Under the pieces are notes generated by a model. The model ran no database searches. It saw only the letters and a program-made list of their open reading frames with translations, and had not been told where the DNA came from. The translations under genes were made by a program, and so were the position numbers. A DNA stretch of 59,331 nucleotides from Caryophanales bacterium. Its GTDB lineage: Bacteria; Bacillota; Bacilli; Paenibacillales; CANHCR01. Positions 41,262 through 50,088 of the stretch are shown here, one piece after another. The stretch lies in assembly GCA_947459205.1 (NCBI GenBank), contig CANHCR010000012.1, forward strand, positions 1 through 59,331, in the 5' to 3' direction. The first letter of the stretch is position 1; each line of letters starts with the position of its first letter.

Positions 41262-43589
41262 GTGAAGCCTGTCACTTTAGAGCGCTTTTTCGCCGCCATG
41301 CAAACAGCACACAACGGCATATTGCCACTCGACCCACAGCAGAAACTAGCATTCCATCACGACTACCGCACGCCTCTTTGGATGATTGCTGGTCCAGGCA
41401 CAGGCAAGACGCACACCATCACATGGCTCGTGCTGAAACGGATGCTGGTCGACCGTATCGATCCGTCTCGCATCATTTTTACAACTTTCACCAATAAAGC
41501 CGCCAATGAACTGCAGACGCGGCTCATCGATCATTATCAAAAACTGCTCCAAGCTGGTCTTGTGGAAGCCATGTCGATTGATCCGACCAAAATTCGTTTA
41601 GGTACCCTGCACAGCATCTGCACCAATGTGCTGCGTGAGCAACGCTACGAACCGACGATGCGCATCAACTTGCTGGACGATGAGAACAAACAAAAATTTT
41701 TCTTGCAAAAAACGTATCCTGATTGGCGGCACCCCAACCCGTTACTCAAGAAGGAAAATGCAGGACGCCTAAAACTGTTGCTGGAATTTTTTCAGTTTTG
41801 GTGGGACGGAAAAAAACAAGGGTTCGATCCGCCATCGAGTCGAAAAGTCGAGTTTGTCGCCAAACTGTTCAGTCGTGCGATTGAGAACCACGTCGGCATC
41901 GAACCTTTGCGTCGTTCCACAAATGTAAACTTGCAATTTCTCGGCGAAGGGCTGCAAGATTATCACAACAAACTTGCACATTTTCATTTCACGGATCAGT
42001 CGATGATCCAAAAACATTTTCTCGATTTCCTCAATTCCGAAGATGGTCGAGAGTGGATTGGAAGCGGGTTCACCATGTTCGTCGACGAATATCAGGATAC
42101 GAATCCCATTCAATCGGAAATCTACTTTGCGCTGACTGGCAGACGAGGTGACTTGTCCGTAGTCGGTGATGACGATCAGTCATTGTATCGGTTTAGGGGC
42201 GCCACGGTTGAGTCACTCATATTGTTCGACCAAATCTGTATGGCAAAAGGCTTGTCGCGTCCGCAACCGCTTTATCTTTTTGAAAATCGACGCAGCCATC
42301 CAGCAATTGTAGACTGGATCAATCGGTTCATCTCTACTCACCCAACGATGCATCCCATCGGTAGTTCGATGCGTGTTCGTGCCCCTGGCAAACCGAACAT
42401 CGTCAGCCGTTCGAATATTCGCGGACAATATCCCGCATTACTTGCGCTGACCAACGATTCCATCGGAACTCGCGATGACCATGATGCGCTTAAGGCAGCA
42501 AATCTCATCCAATATCTCAAAACCAACCATCTGATTGAAGACTACAGTCAAGTCGCTATTCTTTCGTTCAGCACCGCCGAAGATAGTGCAGGATTAGCGG
42601 CATATACTAGCGCATTTCGAGCGGCTGGCATTCCCTATTTTAATCCACGAAGCAAGCAAACTCAGGAGCATCCCGTCTTTCGCCAATTGCTAGGAGCAAT
42701 CAGTTTGATATTGCAACCAGAACACGAACATCACGTTCAACCCGAGTTTGCCATCAGAAAAAACTGGAACTACCTCGTCGAGTGCAGGCAAATGTGCAGG
42801 ACGCTATGCGCAACTCACCGAGAATTAGCAGCCTACATCGAAACATCGGTCGAGGAAATTCGGCAAAAATCGACAATTTTCCGCGCCAAAAACAGTCGCT
42901 ATCCAGAATATTTGACGAACAGCAGAGGTCGACGCGTCAGTTTCTCTCATTTATGGTTCAAACTGATTGGGTTCGAACCGTTTCTCAGTCAGTTGTCCGA
43001 CATGCATGTCGCAGAAAAACTTAAAGCGTTGAACAATCTGATCGTCGGGTTCGAAGCGATCTATGATCAGGGGGAATTGAAACTGGCGACTGCTGGCAGT
43101 CCGACACTGGTTGACGGCAACAATGTCATCGAATTTTGTAACATATTCATTGATGCGCTCATCGGAGGCGTTAACGAACCGGAAGATGACGAGTCCGCAG
43201 TACGCAAAGGATACGTCAATATCATGACCATTCATCAATCCAAGGGGCTAGAATTCGACGTCGTGTTCGTGTTGAAATCAAACCGCACCGCATTCGCGAG
43301 CGACACGCATGGCATCGAGCGCATTATCAATCCGCTGCGTCCGCCTCATTTGCGCAATCCGCACATGCGGAGCGATGAAGAGCGGGTCGCCGAGGACAAC
43401 TTCAGGCTCTACTTCGTCGCCTACTCCCGCGCCAAAAAACTGCTGTGCATCAACGGCGTGTTTCCGCTCGCAATCGATGATTACAAACTGCGGATGAATC
43501 CGTGGGGGCGCGTTTTGCCTCACACTGAGCGGCGTGCGATGATTGGCAATGTCCAAGAACTAAGAAAAATAGGGGTGACTATTTTATGA
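41262..43589 (+). CDS. UvrD/PcrA-like superfamily 1 DNA helicase
   Basis: 775 residues from GTG 41262, chosen because AGGAGGAG ends 5 bases upstream; the frame opens earlier at 41076. Walker A AGPGTGKT is at 43-50, motif Ia FTTFTNKAANEL, Walker B VDEYQD at 274-279, motif III VVGDDDQSLYRFRGA, motif V MTIHQSKGLEFDVVFVL, and motif VI RLYFVAYSRAKK-like. This is a complete SF1A helicase core of normal length. Its stop codon overlaps the start of a Cas4-like nuclease (ATGA), so the two probably form a helicase-nuclease complex. The base composition is more GC-rich than the neighbouring island genes. Confidence 0.9.
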   Translation: MKPVTLERFFAAMQTAHNGILPLDPQQKLAFHHDYRTPLWMIAGPGTGKTHTITWLVLKRMLVDRIDPSRIIFTTFTNKAANELQTRLIDHYQKLLQAGLVEAMSIDPTKIRLGTLHSICTNVLREQRYEPTMRINLLDDENKQKFFLQKTYPDWRHPNPLLKKENAGRLKLLLEFFQFWWDGKKQGFDPPSSRKVEFVAKLFSRAIENHVGIEPLRRSTNVNLQFLGEGLQDYHNKLAHFHFTDQSMIQKHFLDFLNSEDGREWIGSGFTMFVDEYQDTNPIQSEIYFALTGRRGDLSVVGDDDQSLYRFRGATVESLILFDQICMAKGLSRPQPLYLFENRRSHPAIVDWINRFISTHPTMHPIGSSMRVRAPGKPNIVSRSNIRGQYPALLALTNDSIGTRDDHDALKAANLIQYLKTNHLIEDYSQVAILSFSTAEDSAGLAAYTSAFRAAGIPYFNPRSKQTQEHPVFRQLLGAISLILQPEHEHHVQPEFAIRKNWNYLVECRQMCRTLCATHRELAAYIETSVEEIRQKSTIFRAKNSRYPEYLTNSRGRRVSFSHLWFKLIGFEPFLSQLSDMHVAEKLKALNNLIVGFEAIYDQGELKLATAGSPTLVDGNNVIEFCNIFIDALIGGVNEPEDDESAVRKGYVNIMTIHQSKGLEFDVVFVLKSNRTAFASDTHGIERIINPLRPPHLRNPHMRSDEERVAEDNFRLYFVAYSRAKKLLCINGVFPLAIDDYKLRMNPWGRVLPHTERRAMIGNVQELRKIGVTIL

Positions 43590-44557
43590 GTTTTGAGCGA
43601 ATGTTCCGCGACTGGCCGCTTACTCATTTGCGAGAGGTGAAAATGATACGCAGTTATTCGGTAACGACCGACATATTGTCGTACAAAAGGTGCCGGCGAC
43701 AGTATGGATTTTTTAACGTACGCGGCTATCGAAGTTCATCGGCTACGCAACGTTACTTCGGGACAATGGTGCATGATGTGCTCGACCAACTGTATCGCAT
43801 GTACAAAAAAACGAAACGACTCCCGGACGGACGGGAAGTCGTTGATTGTGTCGAGAAAGCGCATGTTCGTCTCATTCAATCGGGCGTGCGCGCGGTTTAC
43901 ACTGTCCAACAAAAAGAACAAATCGTCACACTGATCCGGCGTTTTTTGGAACTGGCGGGACAACCTTTTTTCGCAAATATTCGCGAAACGGAGTACACCT
44001 TGGAGCGCTCCATGGACGGTGATGGCGCACCCGACTTCGTGCTGGAAGGAATCGTCGACGTATTGGCAGGGGCAGTCTCGCATGCATTGGGACTCGAGAT
44101 GTCGCGCTCGACCACTGGCAATGACGTCGAAATTTGGGATTACAAATCCGGCGAAATGCCCGCTGCCGATTCCCAATTGATGGCTGACTATCAGTACCAA
44201 ATGAACGTTTACGCCGAACTGTATTATCAGCAGACGGGCATCTACCCGGCTCGCTGCGTGCTGATGTTCATCGGTGAACTGAACAACGATCGGCTGTACA
44301 ATCGGTGTCGCGCCGACATCCGCGAATTACGTCACATTTTGCATGTGATACACCCGAGTGACGAGCAGATTGGACGTGCGATGACAGATTTCCGGCAAAC
44401 GGTCGCTTGCATCGAAGGCGAGAAGCAATTGCCGTATGCCACGCAATGGCAAGCACCAAATCATGACGTGGACCGTGACACATGTATCGCTTGCGAGTTG
44501 CGATACCATTGCCCGAAGTTCAGCGACCGCGACCGGCACCGGCGGGAGCCGTTGTAG
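43586..44557 (+). CDS. Cas4/AddB-like PD-(D/E)XK nuclease with Fe-S cysteines
   Basis: A 323-residue protein. ATG 43586 overlaps the helicase stop codon; ATG 43643 (after GAGAGGTG) is an alternative. Active-site candidates are His in GTMVHDVLDQL, Asp/Glu in LEGIVDVLAG, and the hallmark IWDYKSG, then a QMNVYAELYYQ motif. Cys36 (YKRCRRQYG), Cys300, Cys303 and Cys309 (CIACELRYHC) match the four-cysteine 4Fe-4S staple of Cas4 and AddB nucleases. It is therefore a RecB-type exonuclease predicted to act with the helicase upstream. There are no CRISPR genes nearby, so it is not an adaptation Cas4. Confidence 0.88.
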   Translation: MSFERMFRDWPLTHLREVKMIRSYSVTTDILSYKRCRRQYGFFNVRGYRSSSATQRYFGTMVHDVLDQLYRMYKKTKRLPDGREVVDCVEKAHVRLIQSGVRAVYTVQQKEQIVTLIRRFLELAGQPFFANIRETEYTLERSMDGDGAPDFVLEGIVDVLAGAVSHALGLEMSRSTTGNDVEIWDYKSGEMPAADSQLMADYQYQMNVYAELYYQQTGIYPARCVLMFIGELNNDRLYNRCRADIRELRHILHVIHPSDEQIGRAMTDFRQTVACIEGEKQLPYATQWQAPNHDVDRDTCIACELRYHCPKFSDRDRHRREPL

Positions 44558-44735
44558 TGGTAAAATGGGACCGTGAAAGCAGTCACTGATCGAGGTGCAT
44601 CCCATGATCTCACTGCATGTTTCGCGCGAAAAAATGTCGGTCACGGCGACGGCCTCCGTTTCTCTAGGTTTCGGTTGATTGTCAGTCCATACAATTTTTC
44701 CACGCTTCACCTCGCGCTATACACCAGTCAATCAT

Positions 44736-45623
44736 CTAGTGATGCACGATATAAATCGGCACTTTATAGCGATTAAAATTCGCCCCGCTCGGATAAAGCA
44801 ATTTTTCAAACGTTACATGTTGATCGTTCCGTGAATCCAGTAATGTTGCCACCATTTCAATATTGCCGTAGATATAATCGGCACCATTGTGATACCACCG
44901 GTAATGGCGATATCCGCTTGGTTGCCCGAGCATGAATCGCTCAATATCAAACAAAGCGTCTGTTTTTAGATGCGGTAATGATCGTTGCAATTCGGTCCTG
45001 AGTGTTCGGAAAGCAAACGCGTTTGCCATCGCTTCCTCATGAGGCAGATTGGCATATGGACCAAGCATTTGTACAGAGTATACATGATGAAAATAATCTA
45101 AAAAGACTGGTCTCGGACAGCGAGCAAGATACAGAATTTCCTCAAGCGTAGTGGCAGCGACATCGACAAAATAATGATAATGCTCGTGCGCTAGCAACAG
45201 TTTGTACGCCCAAATTCTGGAGTCGATAATCCCTTGTTGTTTGGTTGAGGCAGCCCTGCGAATCGCAGTAAGACGGCGCGCTAACTTTTGCACGCCCTTC
45301 GTACGGATATAGATGCCCCACTTGTGCTGCGGCTCAAAATGATAAGAACGGTACCACGCGTAATACTCAAAGCAATCTTCATCTGGCAAGTCACGTTGAG
45401 GATCTTCGTCCAGCCAGTCTTCCTCTTCCCACTGTTCGCAAATCCACGGTTCGTTGACCATTTGGTCAGTTGGAACGCTGTTGAACGGCTCGCCAAACTC
45501 CTCTGAAATCGGCACATTTGCACAATCAAGCAGATTTCTGCGGAACACATCGTACTTGTCATTGGCATGGGTCGTAACGCCCATTTCTCGCACACTGCGC
45601 AACAAATCTTCATTTTTTATCAT
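44736..45623 (-). CDS. HExxH metalloprotease-like protein (ImmA/IrrE-like core)
   Basis: A 295-residue protein with ATG 45623 behind AAGGAG. It contains a zinc-protease motif HEHYH (146-150) in LLLAHEHYHYF and a downstream helix HEEAMANAFAFRTLR (195-209) in which Glu196 or Glu197 fits the third zinc ligand. This spacing resembles ImmA/IrrE-like gluzincins. The N-terminal 140 residues are acidic and unassigned. No signal peptide, so cytoplasmic. It lies alone between convergent UvrD/Cas4-like genes and the AddAB-like set, 106 bases downstream of the 471-residue helicase on the same strand. It could be a regulator-cleaving protease or an effector. Confidence 0.6.
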   Translation of the reverse strand: MIKNEDLLRSVREMGVTTHANDKYDVFRRNLLDCANVPISEEFGEPFNSVPTDQMVNEPWICEQWEEEDWLDEDPQRDLPDEDCFEYYAWYRSYHFEPQHKWGIYIRTKGVQKLARRLTAIRRAASTKQQGIIDSRIWAYKLLLAHEHYHYFVDVAATTLEEILYLARCPRPVFLDYFHHVYSVQMLGPYANLPHEEAMANAFAFRTLRTELQRSLPHLKTDALFDIERFMLGQPSGYRHYRWYHNGADYIYGNIEMVATLLDSRNDQHVTFEKLLYPSGANFNRYKVPIYIVHH

Positions 45624-45729
45624 GAAAGTTCACGCTCCTTTTTTAACGAACAGGCAGGCTCACACCTTGATGAGGTTAACCGAAGCAACGCCACAATGAG
45701 ACATTTATGAATTTATAACGACCATACAC

Positions 45730-47145
45730 TCAAACTTTCCGGACTTCATATAAATCGCTATCCAGTTCTTTCAAGAAACTAGAAGCCCCACCTGACTGTA
45801 CGAGATAAAGCTCGAATTTGGCCCTCGTCATTGCGACATATAAAAGCCTGCGCTCAACCGATAGATGTTCTTCCATTACTTCAATTTTTTCGTTATGGTT
45901 TTCTTTTTTCGGTACCGCATCATCTCTAAACTTGCAAATAATGACGCTATCAAACTCCAATCCTTTTACTGAATGAAAATTGCTAATCTTTACGCCCGGA
46001 GACAGCACGTCGCCCTCATCTTCTTGTATTAATTCGGGACGCATTCCTCTTGTCTCCAAAGCAAATTTCAGTTTTTGCACATCTTTCCAACCTCGGCCTA
46101 GTAATCCGATGACATAATTCGGTCTACTCTCCTGTATTTTTTTGACCAAATCAAAGACTGTGTCGTATTCTACCATTGCATTTTTACATACAATTAACTG
46201 AGGTATGGGGCCCTCAATATTAGGTATCTCCGGTGATACGTAATCTTCATCTTTGTTTTTATATCCAGGGTCATGTCGTTGCAAACTATGTGCGAGTGAG
46301 ATAATTTGTTTTGTTGAACGATGTGTTTGAGTTAGCACCTTAGTTCGGCCACCGGAAACATTAATGCCAATTTCACGCCATGAAAAAGAAGTATTATAGA
46401 TTTTTTGTCCTTTATCTGCTGCGAAGACAATTCCTTTACGAGCCGCTTGTTTCAAAAGAATTAGTTGCAAATAGTGCAAATCTTGAGCTTCATCCACAAA
46501 CACATGATCGTAGCGACCCGTTTGTGTCGACTCCTCCCACTTTTTCTTTAACAACAATGCAAAATCATCAAAATCACATTTTTTTTGTTCTTTTAGAAGC
46601 AAACAATAGCGTTGAAACACATCGAACACAACTTCCCTGTCCGCTACTACCAGTCTGACCTTGCTTCCGCGACCGCTACGATCGCCGTTCAAATAGCCAT
46701 CTCTCTGAGAAATATCTTTCCCTTTAATAAACGATATTTCTTCTTTCAAAAAATTAAAATATTTATTTTCATTAACTAAGCGGTTTGTAGATTTCTCGGC
46801 AATATTCTTAATTGCTTTCTCAAGAATCGCATCTTGATTTTTCCCCTTCACGACATATAATTTTACTTTGTACTCATCAAGCAGTTGACGAGCCCATGAA
46901 TGAAAATTATATACCTTAATCCGATCCGACTCTAGAATCCTTGCAAGTGAAGTTGCATATTTACGCAAAGTTTTGTTATAGGTGAACAAAGCTACAGTCG
47001 CTTGTGAATCGGTTGTTATAATCTTTCGCGCTCTTTTCAGCAGTACAGTTGTTTTTCCGCTGCCAGCAATTCCTTTAACAAGCATTTCGTCGCCAGAGTA
47101 ATCAACGGCTTCTTGTTGTTTAGGTGTTAATTTCAAATCAAACAT
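45730..47145 (-). CDS. Compact UvrD-like superfamily 1 helicase
   Basis: A 471-residue protein, much shorter than UvrD or PcrA. Walker A GIAGSGKT is at 25-32, motif Ia FTYNKTLRKYA, Walker B VFVDEAQDL, motif III-like FAADKGQKIY, motif V NFHSVKGLEFDSVII and motif VI RRLLYVAMTRAK. The 1B and 2B subdomains appear reduced. It has ATG 47145 with GAGGAGGAC, overlapping the stop region of the 69-residue gene 12 bases upstream. It is the last gene of a set with an AddB-like and an AddA-like protein, so it may be a second motor of the same machine. Confidence 0.85.
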   Translation of the reverse strand: MFDLKLTPKQQEAVDYSGDEMLVKGIAGSGKTTVLLKRARKIITTDSQATVALFTYNKTLRKYATSLARILESDRIKVYNFHSWARQLLDEYKVKLYVVKGKNQDAILEKAIKNIAEKSTNRLVNENKYFNFLKEEISFIKGKDISQRDGYLNGDRSGRGSKVRLVVADREVVFDVFQRYCLLLKEQKKCDFDDFALLLKKKWEESTQTGRYDHVFVDEAQDLHYLQLILLKQAARKGIVFAADKGQKIYNTSFSWREIGINVSGGRTKVLTQTHRSTKQIISLAHSLQRHDPGYKNKDEDYVSPEIPNIEGPIPQLIVCKNAMVEYDTVFDLVKKIQESRPNYVIGLLGRGWKDVQKLKFALETRGMRPELIQEDEGDVLSPGVKISNFHSVKGLEFDSVIICKFRDDAVPKKENHNEKIEVMEEHLSVERRLLYVAMTRAKFELYLVQSGGASSFLKELDSDLYEVRKV

Positions 47146-47157
47146 TCTTCGTCCTCC

Positions 47158-47367
47158 TCAATCATCATCTTCATCATCGCTCATTATAAAATCTTTAGCG
47201 GAACGTATCTTTGACTCTGTCCCTTGTGCGCTAAGCGTCGCATGAGATCCACTTACACCTTCTGTCGTAACGGAATCAATTTTGCCTCTCGTTTCTTTCG
47301 ATGTAAATTCAATCCATTTGCTCGCGATAGTTTTCCATAACGAAAAGTCCAACTTTCGAATTTCCAA
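47158..47367 (-). CDS. 69-residue protein with acidic tail, unrecognised
   Basis: A TTG start (47367) preceded by GGGAGGT at 7-base spacing, and a stop codon that abuts the helicase ribosome binding site, support this as a real gene. The sequence has a helical N-terminus (LWKTIASKWIEFTS), a Ser/Thr-rich middle, and an acidic end (SDDEDDD). An acidic C-terminal tail can mimic DNA or bind a helicase, but no function can be assigned. It lies 15 bases downstream of the AddB-like gene. Confidence 0.6.
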   Translation of the reverse strand: MEIRKLDFSLWKTIASKWIEFTSKETRGKIDSVTTEGVSGSHATLSAQGTESKIRSAKDFIMSDDEDDD

Positions 47368-47382
47368 ATAAATTACCTCCCA

Positions 47383-50088
47383 CTATTTGTCTAGAGCATA
47401 CATTCCTTCCGGACAATAATTCAGATGCGGACAAAACATGCAAGATTTAGTTGGTTGCGCGATTAATGTATTTTCTGTAGTTGCGAGTTTTAATTTCGAG
47501 ATGATTTCATCGCGCTTATTGATTTTGTTTTTAGCTTCCAGTAATTCATATGCGCGTCTAAACGCTTCGTATCCTGGCTTGTCCGACTTATTCAAAAGAA
47601 ATTGAAATTGCTGACGATCGCTAGAATATTTTCTTCCACCTATTTCATTCAGTTTGTTGCGACGTATCGGATTATCTTTGACATTTTCCCAATTCTCTAA
47701 AATTTGCACTCTAGTCAACTGCGGAAAAATAATCATCATTTCATTGATTAACTGTTCTGAATCTATTTTCAAATGCTTATGCATTACACTCGTCAGATTA
47801 GACGCTAGAAATGATAGGTGAAAATCGCTTTCATAATGTGCAAACTCGCTGGCGATAAAACTGTAATAAAATCTTCGCTGACAAAATTCGTATTCAGAAA
47901 ATGCGTCTAAGGGAAATTTTAATAACACTTTCTCCGCACTTTCTATTTGAGCGTCCATGACGTTTAATGTTACGTCTTCTTGTTTTGCTATCTCGTTACC
48001 GTAATCGTGGATTGGTTGCTCAAGCAATTTAACATATGGTGATTGTTCAATATTTGATTTCCCGTCCCAATCTTGAATCCACGAAAACTCAATCTTACAA
48101 TCCGATGCCATTAACATGTAGAGTAGATATTTTGCTATTGATGACGATTGCTGCTCACGCACTAAAACCATCGACATTGCTCTATTTTCTTGAGCATATT
48201 CAACGACTGAATCTCGTGTTAGAGGCCACATGTTGTAACGAAACCGAAACGGCAAAAAATATTCATCAGCTAAACAAACATGTATTTTCTTTGGTTTGTC
48301 CGATACACTCTGCAATATGACTTCTCCATCCAAGTTATAGAAGTGATTAATGGCAATTTTATTTTCACCGAATTCACTCCATTGTTTATCAGAATCAGAA
48401 AAATCTCCGCCTAAGTAAAGCGCAATCGCTCCTGCTAAATCTTTAACAAAAAACTCATCACCATCATCTTCTGAAATTTGAATTCGTTCTTTCAATTTAG
48501 CAACTAATTGTGTCTCTGAATGATTCAATTCGACTTGATCTAAACCTTGTTGAATCAATTCCTCAATTCGTTGAAAATGCTTGTATAGCGTTTGTTTATG
48601 TGGTTTTTGTTCCGTTACAAAAAGCGTCTCGGCAATGGCTATCAATCTTTGGATAAGACTTAACACGACGGATGCATCTTCCATTTTCACATTCATATAC
48701 GATAAACGTGTGAACGGGCTTTCTGCCATGCGGTGAAATCGGTTGCTTTCCAATCCGTCATCTACCTTAAACGCATCAAATATCGTTTTTTGCATCTCGC
48801 GTAACTGCTCGATTCTAACTATCCAATCACTAACAAATTCGCAGTCAGCAAAATATGGCAACAATTTCTGCAATGTTGACAAATATAATCTACCATCTTT
48901 ACCATTCACATAAAGCCACCCAGAACTCATGCACTCCGTTAAACTTTTTGAATTTAAAATGAGCTTATTTCTTTGCTCATCCCACATTTTGTGCAAGTGA
49001 AAAAGAAACTGTCCTATCGGGTAGGATAAGAAATGTTTCTGATTTTGATATGATTCAGGATAGTATTCTTTCATCCGTTCATTCAACCCGGTGTCTGGCG
49101 GGGCATATAAAACCAGATCTTTTCTGAGCAGCCCTTTCTGGTCGGTCGTAAAATCTAAAAAATCATAAAAATTCTTAAAGCTTCGTACCTTTACATTTAT
49201 TTGCGAATGCTGATCAACTTCAATTGATTCGTATCCTTCAAATGCACCCGCAAATTGTTCTGCAATGGGTTGAACATTTGCAAGTTTTCCACTCCATGAG
49301 TTTTTCAAGCGAGTCATTGTCTCATTATCCGTAACCGCCTCTACGACGGACTGTAGACAAGAAAATATATTTGGAAAACGCTCATCGTAGAGATTCACAA
49401 ATGTAATATGTATACCCGCCCTCACTAAAGCATCAACTACACGCTGTTGCAATGGTGTTAGAAAGAAAAATCCATGAAAGACCATTTCGAAACCAGATAG
49501 ATCATATTCAGTCGGTTCTTTTTTTTCATCACTAACGAAGGGAATAAGTCGCACCAATTTTTTCTTAATTTCTATCGTATCAGCCGTTTCCCAAGCTGTT
49601 ATATTCTTTTTGAACTCTTGAAATGAACGATCCTCATGATACATTTTCATGTACAACGATTTAAAAAGCGTTTCTTCATCCGTCGTTTCATTTAATTCTT
49701 CCGGTTTTAAACCAGCTTCGCAAAGCATCCGCATTCTCAACAACACTTGTTGTTGATTTCTCCGAAACGAGAGACTGTACTCATTGTTGTTCTTAAAACT
49801 CGAATGGTTTTCCATCCATTCTGTTAATTGTGCAAATTGTTTAATGATTACTCGGCCTTGATTCCACTTTATAAACATCCCATCGACTAGGCTTCCGAAA
49901 AACACGATATCTGAATCGATAAATGAACGTTTAGCATCAACCTTACGAAAATTCTTAGAATACAACGTTTGTATCGCCCTAGTAATGCCAAAGTTAAAAC
50001 AAACATGCAACGCTTTGTTTAGTTTTTTTATTTGTGTATGTTCATGTAATTCGGCCATATTTGACACAGTAATCACGCTGATGCTCAA
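47383..50088 (-). CDS. AddB-like protein lacking the nuclease core
   Basis: A 901-residue protein with a TTG start (GAGGTGG 7 bases upstream) overlapping the AddA-like stop codon by TTGA. The long middle part follows the inactive-helicase layout of AddB/RexB (SGFEMVFHGFFFLTPLQQRVVDAL; DGEVILQSVSDKP). The C-terminus keeps the four-cysteine staple pattern: Cys736 in EYEFCQRRF, then Cys883, Cys886 and Cys892 in CMFCPHLNYC. Only 147 residues lie between the first and second cysteines, against about 310 in the true AddB in this window, and no IDYKS-type motif is found. No Walker A is seen at the N-terminus. It is thus probably a structural partner with an Fe-S cluster but no nuclease activity. Confidence 0.75.
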   Translation of the reverse strand: MSISVITVSNMAELHEHTQIKKLNKALHVCFNFGITRAIQTLYSKNFRKVDAKRSFIDSDIVFFGSLVDGMFIKWNQGRVIIKQFAQLTEWMENHSSFKNNNEYSLSFRRNQQQVLLRMRMLCEAGLKPEELNETTDEETLFKSLYMKMYHEDRSFQEFKKNITAWETADTIEIKKKLVRLIPFVSDEKKEPTEYDLSGFEMVFHGFFFLTPLQQRVVDALVRAGIHITFVNLYDERFPNIFSCLQSVVEAVTDNETMTRLKNSWSGKLANVQPIAEQFAGAFEGYESIEVDQHSQINVKVRSFKNFYDFLDFTTDQKGLLRKDLVLYAPPDTGLNERMKEYYPESYQNQKHFLSYPIGQFLFHLHKMWDEQRNKLILNSKSLTECMSSGWLYVNGKDGRLYLSTLQKLLPYFADCEFVSDWIVRIEQLREMQKTIFDAFKVDDGLESNRFHRMAESPFTRLSYMNVKMEDASVVLSLIQRLIAIAETLFVTEQKPHKQTLYKHFQRIEELIQQGLDQVELNHSETQLVAKLKERIQISEDDGDEFFVKDLAGAIALYLGGDFSDSDKQWSEFGENKIAINHFYNLDGEVILQSVSDKPKKIHVCLADEYFLPFRFRYNMWPLTRDSVVEYAQENRAMSMVLVREQQSSSIAKYLLYMLMASDCKIEFSWIQDWDGKSNIEQSPYVKLLEQPIHDYGNEIAKQEDVTLNVMDAQIESAEKVLLKFPLDAFSEYEFCQRRFYYSFIASEFAHYESDFHLSFLASNLTSVMHKHLKIDSEQLINEMMIIFPQLTRVQILENWENVKDNPIRRNKLNEIGGRKYSSDRQQFQFLLNKSDKPGYEAFRRAYELLEAKNKINKRDEIISKLKLATTENTLIAQPTKSCMFCPHLNYCPEGMYALDK

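Noticed and set aside
43586-44557. Cas4 of a CRISPR-Cas locus
   Set aside because: No repeat array and no cas1, cas2 or effector gene is present; the partner is a UvrD helicase.
44558-44735. Short open frames in the gap between the Cas4-like and metalloprotease genes
   Set aside because: Frames on both strands lack ribosome binding sites and family features. One minus-strand stretch looks mildly protein-like (KIVWTDNQPKPRE) and could be a gene remnant, but this is too weak to annotate.
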